DNA of 24,977 bases. Origin: JACZXQ01 sp036986155. GTDB lineage: Bacteria; Gemmatimonadota; Gemmatimonadetes; Longimicrobiales; Gaopeijiaceae. The translations under genes and the position numbers were made by a program. Shown piece by piece: positions 17,289 through 24,977 of the stretch. The notes under the pieces were generated by a model that saw nothing but the letters and a program-made list of their open reading frames with translations, searched no databases and was not told the origin of the DNA. The DNA lies in NCBI GenBank assembly GCA_036986155.1, contig BTRA01000032.1, positions 1 to 24,977 on the forward strand, read 5' to 3'. Positions within the stretch are counted from its first letter, which is position 1, and each line of letters opens with the position of its first letter.

Positions 17289-17609
17289 TCAGCTCTGCTT
17301 GAAAAGGGTCGACAGGACCTTGGTCAGCCGGTCGATCCGCTCTTCTTGCTCGTTGGGATCCTTGCAGTGTGACAGGCAGGCCTTCAGCTCGTCTTCCACC
17401 AGCGTCGAGGCGAAGCGGTTGAGGCCTCCCTTGACTGCCGCCACCTGCAAGAGGATCTCGTCGGCCCAGTCTCGCTCGTCCACCATTCTGGAGACCGCCC
17501 GCACGTGTCCTTCGATTCTAGCCAAGCGAGCGAGCAGCGCCTTCTTGGCATCGTCCTCGAGGTATCCCTGCGGGCCGACGGCCTTTGAGGTCTGGTACGG
17601 AGTGGTCAT
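17289..17609 (-). CDS. CsoR/RcnR/FrmR-family (DUF156) metal- or thiol-sensing repressor, atypical ligands
   Basis: The 106-residue all-helical protein has the DUF156 core LARIEGHVRAVSRMV (about 29-43) and LLQVAAVKGGLNRFA. Family members are tetrameric repressors released by Cu, Ni/Co, formaldehyde or persulfide. Here the first conserved Cys (Cys36 in M. tuberculosis CsoR) aligns with Ala49, in DWADEILLQ. The conserved His61 aligns with Glu74, and Cys65 is kept as Cys78. An extra His81-Cys82 (CLSHC) follows. So the normal C-H-C copper site and the Cys-Cys persulfide pair are both absent, and the ligand cannot be predicted. GGAGG lies 8 nt before ATG 17609. A third copy of the operator-like element is 35-66 bp upstream, suggesting autoregulation. 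It converges with the second ADOP. Confidence 0.88.
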   Translation of the reverse strand: MTTPYQTSKAVGPQGYLEDDAKKALLARLARIEGHVRAVSRMVDERDWADEILLQVAAVKGGLNRFASTLVEDELKACLSHCKDPNEQEERIDRLTKVLSTLFKQS

Positions 17610-17643
17610 TACTTGGGCCTCCCTACGTTAGAAAACGATGACC

Positions 17644-17675
17644 TCTCCCCCACCCCTGGGAGGGGATATCGTTCC
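17644..17675 (-). promoter_or_regulatory. CsoR-operator-like element, copy 3 (upstream of the DUF156 gene)
   Basis: On the minus strand GGAACG is followed by ATATCCCCTCCCAGGGG and a G-rich tail. Compared with copies 1 and 2, the GGAAC, ATAT and CCCCT...AGGGG parts are kept, with an unchanged 8-nt distance from ATAT to AGGGG. The outer GGGATAT arm is lost. Its orientation toward the downstream gene matches the other two copies. Confidence 0.5.
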
Positions 17676-17691
17676 TCAGAAGGATCGGCGG

Positions 17692-17707
17692 GCCTGGATG
17701 CCCAGGC
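17692..17707 (-). terminator. Small hairpin after the DadA-like gene
   Basis: GCCTGG and CCAGGC form a perfect 6-bp stem with a 4-nt loop, about 60 nt past the oxidoreductase stop. No T-run follows. It may be a weak terminator separating that gene from the DUF156 promoter. Confidence 0.3.
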
Positions 17708-17768
17708 GGAGGCAATCGTCGTTGATTTGGGTGGGTGGTTGCTGGGATCGTGAAGGGCGCTGCGTGGG

Positions 17769-19022
17769 TCAAAAGCGTTCGGGGCTCAGCGCGGCGATCT
17801 CCACCGAGGGCGACCCGTCTTGGATGTACTCTGCGATGACCCGCCCGGTGATTGGCCCCAAGGTCAACCCGAGCATGCCGTGCCCCATGGCGAGATAGAG
17901 GCCGTCGCGGCCCGGCACCGGTCCGATGATGGGGAGGCCGTCCGACGTGACGGGCCGCAGTCCACACCATTCGGAGATGGGTGCGGAGTCTCCAACGCCC
18001 TCGATGTACTGACCAGCGGCCTTGGTGAGCTGCTCCAGCCGCCCCTTTCTCATGCGGAGGTTGAGGCCCGAAAACTCCATCGTGCCGGCGAAGCGGACGA
18101 AGCCGTCGAGCGGAGTACAGAAGACGGAACTCTCGCTCAACACACACGGCACTTGGAGGTTCGGAGCACCTCCATCGCCCATCCCGAGGTCGCGGTGGTA
18201 GCCCTTCCCCGGCTGGATGGGCAGGTCGAGTCCCAGCTTCCTCGCCAACTGCGGGCTGTGGGCTCCCGTGGCCAGGACCACAGAGTCGGCCTCGATCACT
18301 TCGCCGTCGGCCATGCGTACGCCGGCCACGGTACCCCGACGATCCACGAGTTCGGCTACTGCGCGCCCCGTGAGGAGCTGGCCCCCGATCCGGCTTGTGC
18401 GCTCGGCCACCTCCAGGACGAAGCGATATGGATGGCATGTGGCTGCCTCCGGGAAGTAGGCGCCGCCGCTCGTTCCGGCGGCCAGGGTGGGTTCGCGCTC
18501 TTTCAGCGCTCCCCCCGTGAGGGTGACTGCACTGTATCCGTGCTCCCTCAACAGTTCGACTTCGTGTCGAGTCCGGACGGCGCCGGCCGGGGTGCGGCAC
18601 ACCTCGTAGTAGCCTCCAGGAGTGTATTCGCACTCGAGCGCCTCGTGCTCGACCAGCCTCGAGAACTCGTCGACGGCCTCCCGGCCAAGTGGGGCCATGA
18701 CGCGCATGCACTTGTCGACGTGCGCCGACGTGCACTTCCGAGAGAACGCCCACAGCCACTTCGCGAGAGCCGGGTCCCAGCGGGGCGCGACGTACAGAGG
18801 GCTCGTCGGGTTCAACATCTGTCGGATCGCTTCCCGGATCCTCCCGGGGCGGTTGATGGGTGGGTGGCCGGGTGAGATCGTGCCGGCGTTCCCGAACGAG
18901 GCACCCTTCCCGATTTCGTCACGCTCGAGCACGGTTACGTCCACGCCGCGGCGGGCCAGGAAGTACGCGCAACACAGGCCGATCACTCCACCACCCACTA
19001 CGAGCGTTCGATGGGTTGCCAT
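17769..19022 (-). CDS. FAD-dependent amino-acid oxidoreductase, D-amino-acid dehydrogenase (DadA)-like
   Basis: The 417-residue DAO-family flavoprotein starts with the Rossmann FAD motif VVGGGVIGLCCAYFLARRG (about 8-26), followed by the acidic residue of VLERDE. The second FAD-binding region is ATGAHSPQLA near 250. The C-terminal GLRPVTSDGLPIIGPVP and GHGMLGLTLGPITGRVIAEYI are typical of DadA-type dehydrogenases, which deaminate D-amino acids to 2-oxo acids and pass electrons to the membrane chain. The exact substrate (D-Ala, hydroxyproline, sarcosine or other) is not certain. The start ATG 19022 has AAGGA 4 nt upstream. It is divergent from the third ADOP, with which it shares an upstream region holding a metal-box-like palindrome. 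The DUF156 gene lies downstream on the same strand but has its own promoter element. Confidence 0.88.
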   Translation of the reverse strand: MATHRTLVVGGGVIGLCCAYFLARRGVDVTVLERDEIGKGASFGNAGTISPGHPPINRPGRIREAIRQMLNPTSPLYVAPRWDPALAKWLWAFSRKCTSAHVDKCMRVMAPLGREAVDEFSRLVEHEALECEYTPGGYYEVCRTPAGAVRTRHEVELLREHGYSAVTLTGGALKEREPTLAAGTSGGAYFPEAATCHPYRFVLEVAERTSRIGGQLLTGRAVAELVDRRGTVAGVRMADGEVIEADSVVLATGAHSPQLARKLGLDLPIQPGKGYHRDLGMGDGGAPNLQVPCVLSESSVFCTPLDGFVRFAGTMEFSGLNLRMRKGRLEQLTKAAGQYIEGVGDSAPISEWCGLRPVTSDGLPIIGPVPGRDGLYLAMGHGMLGLTLGPITGRVIAEYIQDGSPSVEIAALSPERF

Positions 19023-19146
19023 GGTATCCTTGCCTTTGGTGTCTGTTCGCCCGGGGCAGTATCAGGTCTCGTCCACCTCTCCGCCAATCGAAGGTCATGC
19101 GCTTTCGCACCTGGACTGGATGGGAGATGGAGAATGATCGAGAAAA

Positions 19147-19160
19147 TTAGGCTTGCCTAA
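19147..19160. promoter_or_regulatory. DtxR/MntR-like operator palindrome
   Basis: TTAGGC-TT-GCCTAA is a perfect inverted repeat with 6-bp arms. The TTAGG/CCTAA half-sites resemble binding sites of DtxR-family iron or manganese repressors. It covers TTGCCT (19153-19158), a possible -35 hexamer 17 nt before TATTCT (19176-19181). It lies in the 357-bp divergent region between the oxidoreductase (19022) and the third ADOP (19380). No DtxR-family gene is in the window. Confidence 0.5.
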
Positions 19161-19169
19161 GTTTCAGGT

Positions 19170-19204
19170 AACGTATATTCTCTCCAAAACGTATATTCTC
19201 TCCA
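19170..19204 (+). repeat. Two tandem copies of a 17-bp repeat in the third ADOP promoter region
   Basis: AACGTATATTCTCTCCA occurs at 19170-19186 and again at 19188-19204, identical, with an 18-bp period. The repeats are AT-rich against a GC-rich background, and each contains TATATT/TATTCT, which could serve as duplicated -10 elements. They lie 10 bp past the TTAGGC palindrome. No other notable structure was seen from 19205 to 19379. Confidence 0.65.
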
Positions 19205-19379
19205 CGGAAGTGTGCGATCCCCCTCGCCAGTTCGCCGATCTGCGGAGGACCATGGGGGAGGGTCGAAGGTTTTGGCCGGGTCGTCCGTAGATCGGATGAC
19301 TCGACGGAAGGAAGCAATAAGAGACCGCTGTCGACGTAAGACGGGTGGGGTTGGCGGTCGGGACATGGAGAAGTTGACG

Positions 19380-21797
19380 ATGGCGACGTTCTTTCAGGAT
19401 TTCCGCTTCGCGTTACGCACGTTGAGGAAGGGCCTTCTGGTCACCCTCTTCGCGATCTTTTCGCTGGCCCTGGCGATTGCCGGCAACGCCACCGTGTTCA
19501 GCATGGTGAACGCCTTTCTTTTTCGGCCCCTTCCGTTCGATCAGCCCGAGCGCATGGTTATCCTGGAGGAGCGTGAGGCCGATCAGCAGCCTACCAGCTC
19601 GCTCAGCATTTCCTTCGCGAGCTGGGCCGACTACGACGAGCGCAGCCAGACCCTGTCGGCCGTGGAGGCCTTCCGCCCCGCGTTCCTCAGCCTCAAGGGC
19701 CCGGAACGGGCCATCCCCCTTTCCGGGGCGCGTGTAACGCCCGGGTTCTTCAACCTGCTCGGAGTCAGCCCGACGAGAGGGCGTGCCTTCATGGAGTCGG
19801 AGGGTGTCGAGGGAGCTCCCAGGGTGGTCGTGCTGACGCGGGAGTACTGGCAGGAATCGCTGAGTGATGTGGCCGACCCGCTCGGTGAGATACTGGTGCT
19901 GAACGGTGAGCCCTACGAAGTGATCGGCATTCTGCCTGAAGGGTTCGAGTTCCTCGTGCCCGATCTGGACGTCTGGGTGCCCTTCGTGAGCAACCCACGG
20001 GAGGCCCCTCGCGACCGGCGTGACGTCATCGCCGTGGGCCGCCTCGCACCCTCCGCGACCATGGAGCAGGTCAAGGCGGAAATCGCGAGCATCGCGAGCC
20101 AACTCGAAGCGGAATACTCTGCAGCTTATCGAGGTTGGGTCACCGACGCATACAACATGCGCACCGAGATCCCCAACTCGCAGGCTCGTGTTCTGTTCGT
20201 GATGCTCCAGGGTACGGTGGTCTTCGTTCTGCTCATCGCCTGCGCCAATATCGCCAACCTGCTCCTGGCCCGCGGCCAGGACCGGCGACGCGAGATTGCG
20301 CTGCGCACGCTCATGGGTGCCGGGCGGATGCGGATCGTTCGCCAACTGCTCACCGAAAGCTTCATCCTGGTCCTGGTAGGTGGCACGCTCGGACTGGCCA
20401 TGGGGGCGTTCGGCATCCAAATCATCGCCGACAGCTTCGCCGCTCAGTTGCCCGATGCTTGGGCACCCCGCTTGGAGCCAGTCGTCGTCGTCTTCACGCT
20501 CGTGATAAGTGTGGCAGCGGGCTTGATCTTCGGCATCTTGCCGGCGCTACAGACGCTGAATCGGGATCAAGCGTCGGCTCTCAGGGAAGGGGGAGGCAGG
20601 GGCGCATCCGCGGGGGCGGGACGCAGGCTGGTGAGCCGAGGGCTGGTGGTTGCCGAGATCGCGCTTTCCATGGTCGCCCTCGGCGGAGGAAGCGTCATGG
20701 TGCGCGGATTCCTCGAGTTGCAGAACGCGGACCCCGGCTTCGAGGTGGGCAACCTGCTCACTGTCCGGTTCTCGGTGCCGGAATCCAGGTTCCCGACCAA
20801 TGAAGAGCAGATGATCGTGCTGGACGAAGTGGTCGCGCGCGCCAAGACGCTCCCCGGCGTCCGCTCGATCACACTGACGAACGCGCTACCACAGAACATC
20901 CAGGCGCCAACGGACACGTTCCGTATCGCCGGCGAGCCCGTCGACGCGGCCCAGCCGGTTCCACGGACAGTCTCACTCCGCGTGGACCCGGGCTATCTCG
21001 AGACGATGGGGGTGCCATTACAGCAGGGCCGCTTCTTGGAGGAGACCGATCGCGCCGGTCAACCGCTCGTGGCGGTGATCAACCGGACCATGGTCGACAA
21101 GCGCTTCGACGGACGGAACCCGCTTGGACAGCTGATCACCATTCGGGGCGAGTCCAGAGAGATCGTGGGTGTGGCGGCGGATGTGAGCCAGACGATCGTC
21201 CAGGTGAGCGGCGGGTCGAGCGAGACGGTCTACCTGCCGGTCGCCCAGGCACCCGCCCGCAGCAGCTACCTCGTGCTCGCTACCACGGGCGACCCGGGTC
21301 AACTCGCTGGTCCGGCGAGGACGGCGCTAGGCGAGGTCGACCCCGATCTGACCGTGACTCAGGTACAGACGATGGAGCAGTTCGTGGACCAGTTCTTCGT
21401 AGGTATCCGGGTCTTCAACTCATTGCTCAGCGGATTCGGGGCACTGGCCCTCCTGCTGGCCTCGCTCGGCACGTACGGTGTCCTCGCGTACTCCGTCGGC
21501 CAGCGGCGCCACGAGATCGGGGTGCGCATGGCACTGGGTGCTCAGGAAGGTCAGGTAACCCAAATGGTCCTGAAGCAGGGCCTGTCGATGGCCCTCATCG
21601 GCTTGGCGATCGGGACCGTATTGGTGCTACCGCTCACTATGCTGATTGCCAACCTCCTGGAGGGACTCGCGACGGTGCAGCCGAGTACGGTGGTCGCTGT
21701 AGGGGCGGTCTTGTTTGCGGTCACTATGATAGCAAGTGTGGTTCCGGCCCGCCGAGCGGCCCGCGTGGACCCGGTGGACGCGCTGAGGGCAGAGTAG
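19380..21797 (+). CDS. ADOP-type (MacB/FtsX, duplicated) ABC transporter permease
   Basis: The 805-residue permease is complete. The N-terminal amphipathic QDFRFALRTLRKG precedes helix 1 (about 18-42). The first MacB-PCD domain follows, then the FtsX domain with ANIANLLLARGQDRRREIALR. The central helix LVVAEIALSMVALGGGSVM leads to the second PCD. The final FtsX has GQRRHEIGVRMALGAQ and ends VVPARRAARVDPVDALRAE. The frame is open to 19212, but the upstream residues are Arg-rich and non-coding in look. ATG 19380 has GGAG 9 nt upstream and gives the usual N-terminus; ATG 19365 is the alternative. No partner ATPase is nearby, as usual for this class, and the substrate is unknown. It is convergent with the sortilin-like gene, 2 bp between stops. 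Confidence 0.9.
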   Translation: MATFFQDFRFALRTLRKGLLVTLFAIFSLALAIAGNATVFSMVNAFLFRPLPFDQPERMVILEEREADQQPTSSLSISFASWADYDERSQTLSAVEAFRPAFLSLKGPERAIPLSGARVTPGFFNLLGVSPTRGRAFMESEGVEGAPRVVVLTREYWQESLSDVADPLGEILVLNGEPYEVIGILPEGFEFLVPDLDVWVPFVSNPREAPRDRRDVIAVGRLAPSATMEQVKAEIASIASQLEAEYSAAYRGWVTDAYNMRTEIPNSQARVLFVMLQGTVVFVLLIACANIANLLLARGQDRRREIALRTLMGAGRMRIVRQLLTESFILVLVGGTLGLAMGAFGIQIIADSFAAQLPDAWAPRLEPVVVVFTLVISVAAGLIFGILPALQTLNRDQASALREGGGRGASAGAGRRLVSRGLVVAEIALSMVALGGGSVMVRGFLELQNADPGFEVGNLLTVRFSVPESRFPTNEEQMIVLDEVVARAKTLPGVRSITLTNALPQNIQAPTDTFRIAGEPVDAAQPVPRTVSLRVDPGYLETMGVPLQQGRFLEETDRAGQPLVAVINRTMVDKRFDGRNPLGQLITIRGESREIVGVAADVSQTIVQVSGGSSETVYLPVAQAPARSSYLVLATTGDPGQLAGPARTALGEVDPDLTVTQVQTMEQFVDQFFVGIRVFNSLLSGFGALALLLASLGTYGVLAYSVGQRRHEIGVRMALGAQEGQVTQMVLKQGLSMALIGLAIGTVLVLPLTMLIANLLEGLATVQPSTVVAVGAVLFAVTMIASVVPARRAARVDPVDALRAE

Positions 21798-21799
21798 GT

Positions 21800-24739
21800 T
21801 CAGCCTCCGGTGCTGGTCGTGACCACCAGCGCCGGATCCGCCCTGATGGTGAGCGTACCGCTCCTGGTCTCGCCGCCCCCGGTTATCTCGACCCTGTACG
21901 TTCCAGGTGTTGCCGCCGTTCCTTGCGCCTGGCCGCTGAATCTACTGCGCCCACCGAACGGGGCCCCGAACTCTTCTTGCTGCCTCCTAAAAGCCTGACT
22001 CTGTTGCTGAGTCGGGTTGAAGCGCATTCCCCAGTAGTACCGGTTGATCCCCCGACGCACGGGCACGTCCGTCGTGAAGATGTTTTCCCCGGCCAGGTCC
22101 GAGATCTCTAGCGTGATCGGCGCCGAGACGTCCGCGCCAACGTAATAGTGGATCGCCGCCGAGTTGAGGAGCTGGGTGGGTGAGTTTCCGGGGGGTGCCT
22201 GCTCGATGGTAAGAGGGTTGCGACCCGTGAAGAGCTTGTGACCGCGCGTCCCGCCACGGCTGATGCCCTTCCACTGGGTGGCCACCCGACTCTCGAAGAG
22301 GTGAATGGGCGACGATAGGATGTCGTCGTCGAGCTGCTGTAGCGGCGTGATGTCGTCGAGAATCCATATGCTGCGGCCGTGTGTCGCCGCGATGAGGTCT
22401 CCATCCCTCGGGTGCACGACGAGGTCGTGGATCGCCACGGTAGGCAGATCGGCCATGAGCCTGGACCAGGTCCCTCCTCCGTTCACGGTCACGTAGGCCC
22501 CGAACTCGGTGCCCACAAAGAGCAGATTCCGGTTGTGGGGGTCCTCTGTAATGACGTACACGGGTTCATCGGTCGGCAGGTTCGACGAGATGCTCTCCCA
22601 CGATGCGCCGAAGTCGGTTGTCTTGAGCACCCATGGCCGGAAGTCGTCGCTCCGGTGACCGTCGAAGGTCAGGTAAGCAGTACTCTCGTCGAAGCGGGAC
22701 GCCGTGACACGGCTGACCCAGAGGCCCATGGGCACGTCCTCGATGTTACGACGCACGTCGGTCCACGAACCCCCGTCGTCTCGGGTCAGCTGCACACGCC
22801 CGTCGTCCGTTCCGGCCCAGATGAGTCCGGGTGTGATTGGAGACTCCGAGATCGTGATGAGTGTGGCGTGCGTCTCTGCGCGAGTGACGTCGCGCGTCAA
22901 TCCGCCACTCTCCTCATTGGTCAGCACGGGGTCGTTGGTCGAGAGATCGGGGCTGATGATTCTCCAGGTGTCACCCCGGTCCATACTCTTGAATAGGTGG
23001 TTGCCACCGAAGTAGATGGTTGTCGACTTGTGCGGCGAGAGGATCAACGGCGAGCTCCAGTTGAAACGGAAGCGGTCGCGCGGCAACCGGTTTTCACCCC
23101 CACCCCGTACGCCGAATTCGCCGCCCGAGGGTGCCGCCACGGGCGTAAGGTCCGCGTAGAACTCGGTCAGGTTGAGGATGTTGTTCCGGGCAGGAGTGAT
23201 GCTCTGCCCGACCTGCCGGAATACCGCATCCAGGCGGCGGAGGTTGCCGCCCTGACTCTCGGTGTAGACGGTCCGCCAGTCGTTCGGATCCGGCGTGGTG
23301 TGGAATCCGTCACCGGAGTGGAACTTGAACCAGTGGTCGTTCAGGATGCCGTTCCAATCCCGGCTGTTGCTCGGGCCACCCCAGTTTCCGTTGTCCTGAA
23401 GGCCGCCGTATACCCAGTACGGGTCACGGTTGTCGGCTGTCACCGCGTAGAATTGCCCGATGTCCATGTTGTCGAACATCGTGAACGTCATGCCGCGGTC
23501 GTAGGTAACGTACGACCCTTTGTCGTTTCCGACGTAGAAGATGTCCGGATTATTGGGGTGCACCCAGAGGGCGTGGAAGTCGCCAGAGATGCCCACCATG
23601 TTTCTGCTGAAACTGCGGCCGCCGTCTTCGGAGACGTTGGCGCGGCCGGCCAGAACGTAGACCTGCTCGGCGTCGTTCGGATCGATGTAGATGTGGCTGT
23701 AGTAGAACGGCCGGTTGTTGTAGCGGTTGATGAACTCCCAACTCTCGCCGCCGTCCTCGGATCGGTAGATCCCGCTGCCTAAGCGGGACATGTCGGCATA
23801 CTCGGGGCTTGCCGCGCCGCCTCCGCGGTTTCCACGACTACCGCGGCTCGCCTGGGGCTGGTAGCCGTGCTCCACGATCGCCATCACGATGTTCGGATTC
23901 TGCCGCGACACCGAGATGCCGATCTTGCCGGTATCCCCTTCCGGAAGCCCATTCGTGAGCTTCGCCCAGGTGTCGCCGCCGTCCGTGGACTTGAAAATGC
24001 CCCCGTTGGGGCCTCCAGAGTCGAACCGGTACGGCTGTCTGAGTCGCTCCCAGAAGGCGACGTACAGCACGTTCGGGTCGCTGGGGTCCATCTTGATGTC
24101 GGTGGCGCCCGTGCGGCCGTCGTCGGGCAGCCCGTTTCCGAGCAATTCCCACGTGTCTCCGCCATCCCTGGTGCGGTAGAGGCCCCGCTCGCCCGTGTAA
24201 CCCCAAAGATGTCCCTGCGCCGCAACGTACACGATGTCCGGGTCGGAGGGGTGCGTGATGACCTCTCCGATGTGATGCGTGTCCCGGAGGCCCATGTTGA
24301 CGAAGGTTTCGCCTCCGTCCGTGGACTTGTAGACGCCGTCTCCCCAGCCCACGCTGTTCCGCGTGCAGGACTCGCCGGTGCCGACCCACACGATGTCCGG
24401 GTTGGGCTGGAAGATCGCGATGTCCCCGATGTTGGCGGTGCCGTAGTCCTCGAAGATGGGCTCCCAGGTCGTGCCCGCGTTCACCGACTTCCAGACGCCC
24501 CCCGACGCTGCTCCCACGTAGACGGTGGTGAAGTCGCTCTCCACCGCCTCGATATCGGTGACCCTGCCGGCCATGTTGGCCGGGCCGATGTTGCGCCACC
24601 GGAGGTCTTGGAACAGGGCGTCCTGCGTGCTCTGGGCGGCCACGCGCTGGCCAAGCGGGACTAGCAATGACGCGGCGAGTGCCAGATGTCGGATCAGGCG
24701 GTGGTGCCCTGGGGGGCGACTGTGTGGTACTTGAGACAT
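21800..24739 (-). CDS. Secreted VPS10/sortilin-like BNR-repeat beta-propeller protein
   Basis: The 979-residue product has a Sec signal (about 1-35, ending QRVAAQ). The body is a string of BNR/Asp-box repeats, for example KSVNAGTTW, KSTDGGETF, RTRDGGDTW, KSTDGGDTW, RSEDGGESW and KSMDRGDTW, making a large (about ten-bladed) VPS10/sortilin-like propeller up to about residue 790. The start LRWRNIGPANMAGRVTDIEAV is the standard opening of this exported family. The last 180 residues include a beta-sandwich-like segment (ITLEISDLAGENIFT) and a final Ig-like TPGTYRVEITGGG. Such proteins are often named 'glycosyl hydrolase', but no catalytic residues can be assigned. Binding or scaffolding outside the inner membrane is more likely. 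The ribosome site is weak (GGTAGGC). The downstream neighbour is the convergent third ADOP. Confidence 0.9.
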   Translation of the reverse strand: MSQVPHSRPPGHHRLIRHLALAASLLVPLGQRVAAQSTQDALFQDLRWRNIGPANMAGRVTDIEAVESDFTTVYVGAASGGVWKSVNAGTTWEPIFEDYGTANIGDIAIFQPNPDIVWVGTGESCTRNSVGWGDGVYKSTDGGETFVNMGLRDTHHIGEVITHPSDPDIVYVAAQGHLWGYTGERGLYRTRDGGDTWELLGNGLPDDGRTGATDIKMDPSDPNVLYVAFWERLRQPYRFDSGGPNGGIFKSTDGGDTWAKLTNGLPEGDTGKIGISVSRQNPNIVMAIVEHGYQPQASRGSRGNRGGGAASPEYADMSRLGSGIYRSEDGGESWEFINRYNNRPFYYSHIYIDPNDAEQVYVLAGRANVSEDGGRSFSRNMVGISGDFHALWVHPNNPDIFYVGNDKGSYVTYDRGMTFTMFDNMDIGQFYAVTADNRDPYWVYGGLQDNGNWGGPSNSRDWNGILNDHWFKFHSGDGFHTTPDPNDWRTVYTESQGGNLRRLDAVFRQVGQSITPARNNILNLTEFYADLTPVAAPSGGEFGVRGGGENRLPRDRFRFNWSSPLILSPHKSTTIYFGGNHLFKSMDRGDTWRIISPDLSTNDPVLTNEESGGLTRDVTRAETHATLITISESPITPGLIWAGTDDGRVQLTRDDGGSWTDVRRNIEDVPMGLWVSRVTASRFDESTAYLTFDGHRSDDFRPWVLKTTDFGASWESISSNLPTDEPVYVITEDPHNRNLLFVGTEFGAYVTVNGGGTWSRLMADLPTVAIHDLVVHPRDGDLIAATHGRSIWILDDITPLQQLDDDILSSPIHLFESRVATQWKGISRGGTRGHKLFTGRNPLTIEQAPPGNSPTQLLNSAAIHYYVGADVSAPITLEISDLAGENIFTTDVPVRRGINRYYWGMRFNPTQQQSQAFRRQQEEFGAPFGGRSRFSGQAQGTAATPGTYRVEITGGGETRSGTLTIRADPALVVTTSTGG

Positions 24740-24845
24740 GGGGGCCTACCGTTTGCTGGGCGTAGGTCCTAAGAGCCGCAAGGCTGTTGGACTCTCAAGG
24801 GCTGGGGAATGTTGGAGGGTGTGGGGTTTCCGGCAAGCCGTGATT

Positions 24846-24977
24846 CTACGGCCCCACTGGCCCCGGCTTTTCTAACTCCAGGAGCGCCTGGAACCGGGGG
24901 TTATCCCTCAGCCTATCCCAGAAGGGATCGAGGCGGAGCAGGGCGGGGGAGAGGTATTCGAACGTGCGTTGCAGGTA
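24846..24977 (-). CDS. C-terminus of a kinase/TPR-type protein, 5' part cut by window
   Basis: The last 43 codons of a frame enter from the right edge and end at TAG 24846-24848. The segment LLRLDPFWDRLRDNPRF followed by QALLE matches the closing motif of Ser/Thr protein kinases and TolB/TPR proteins common in Acidobacteriota and Gemmatimonadota. The domain giving the function is outside the window, so only the tail type can be stated. It lies 106 bp upstream of the sortilin-like gene on the same strand. The gap shows no strong terminator or promoter. Confidence 0.7.
   Translation of the reverse strand, partial: YLQRTFEYLSPALLRLDPFWDRLRDNPRFQALLELEKPGPVGP

Noticed and set aside
24884..24920. 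Possible fourth copy of the repeated element (GGAACC...GGGGGTTATCCC)
   Set aside because: It lies inside the coding tail of the kinase/TPR-type gene, lacks ATAT-N8-AGGGG, and the likeness is limited to short G/C runs.
1..24977. CRISPR arrays, tRNA/rRNA genes, insertion sequences, phage genes
   Set aside because: No spaced repeat series, no tRNA-like cloverleaf, no transposase or integrase frame was seen.

Overview
This is a GC-rich bacterial chromosomal segment with 11 main protein genes, two of them cut by the window edges. No rRNA, tRNA, CRISPR array or transposase was seen. Three macrolide-exporter-type permeases of the large duplicated 'ADOP' class, a VPS10/sortilin-like beta-propeller, an LVIVD-repeat protein, a fused M16 peptidase and a kinase/TPR-type C-terminus together suggest Gemmatimonadota or Acidobacteriota. 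That placement is inference; no phylogenetic marker gene is present.

Left part (1-6440): a large AAA-ATPase/TPR regulator of LuxR-LAL type (minus strand, TTG start, C-terminus off the edge) is divergent from a POT-family di/tripeptide transporter. A strong GC hairpin follows the transporter. An ALDH7-type aldehyde dehydrogenase (alpha-aminoadipic semialdehyde dehydrogenase-like) comes next. The theme is uptake and breakdown of peptides and amino acids.

Middle (6483-11646): a secreted Ig-like/LVIVD beta-propeller protein is divergent from a secreted double-domain M16 zinc peptidase.

Right-centre (11665-17768) is the most interesting part. It holds a broken ADOP permease, split by an internal deletion with frameshift; an intact organomercurial lyase (merB); a second, intact ADOP; and a small CsoR/FrmR-family (DUF156) repressor lacking two of the three usual metal/thiol ligands. 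A nearly identical 33-bp element lies in front of merB and ADOP2. A diverged copy lies in front of the DUF156 gene. All three copies have the same orientation relative to the gene they precede. All carry a CCCCT-N2/3-AGGGG palindrome next to ATAT, which resembles CsoR-family operators. I infer a small local regulon of MerB, an ADOP permease and an atypical DUF156 sensor. No merA, merR or merT/P is visible.

Right part (17769-24977): a DadA-like FAD amino-acid dehydrogenase is divergent from a third ADOP. Their shared upstream region contains a DtxR/MntR-like palindrome followed by two tandem 17-bp repeats. A 979-residue secreted sortilin-like propeller ends 2 bp from the third ADOP on the opposite strand. 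The last 43 residues of a kinase/TPR-type protein enter from the right edge.
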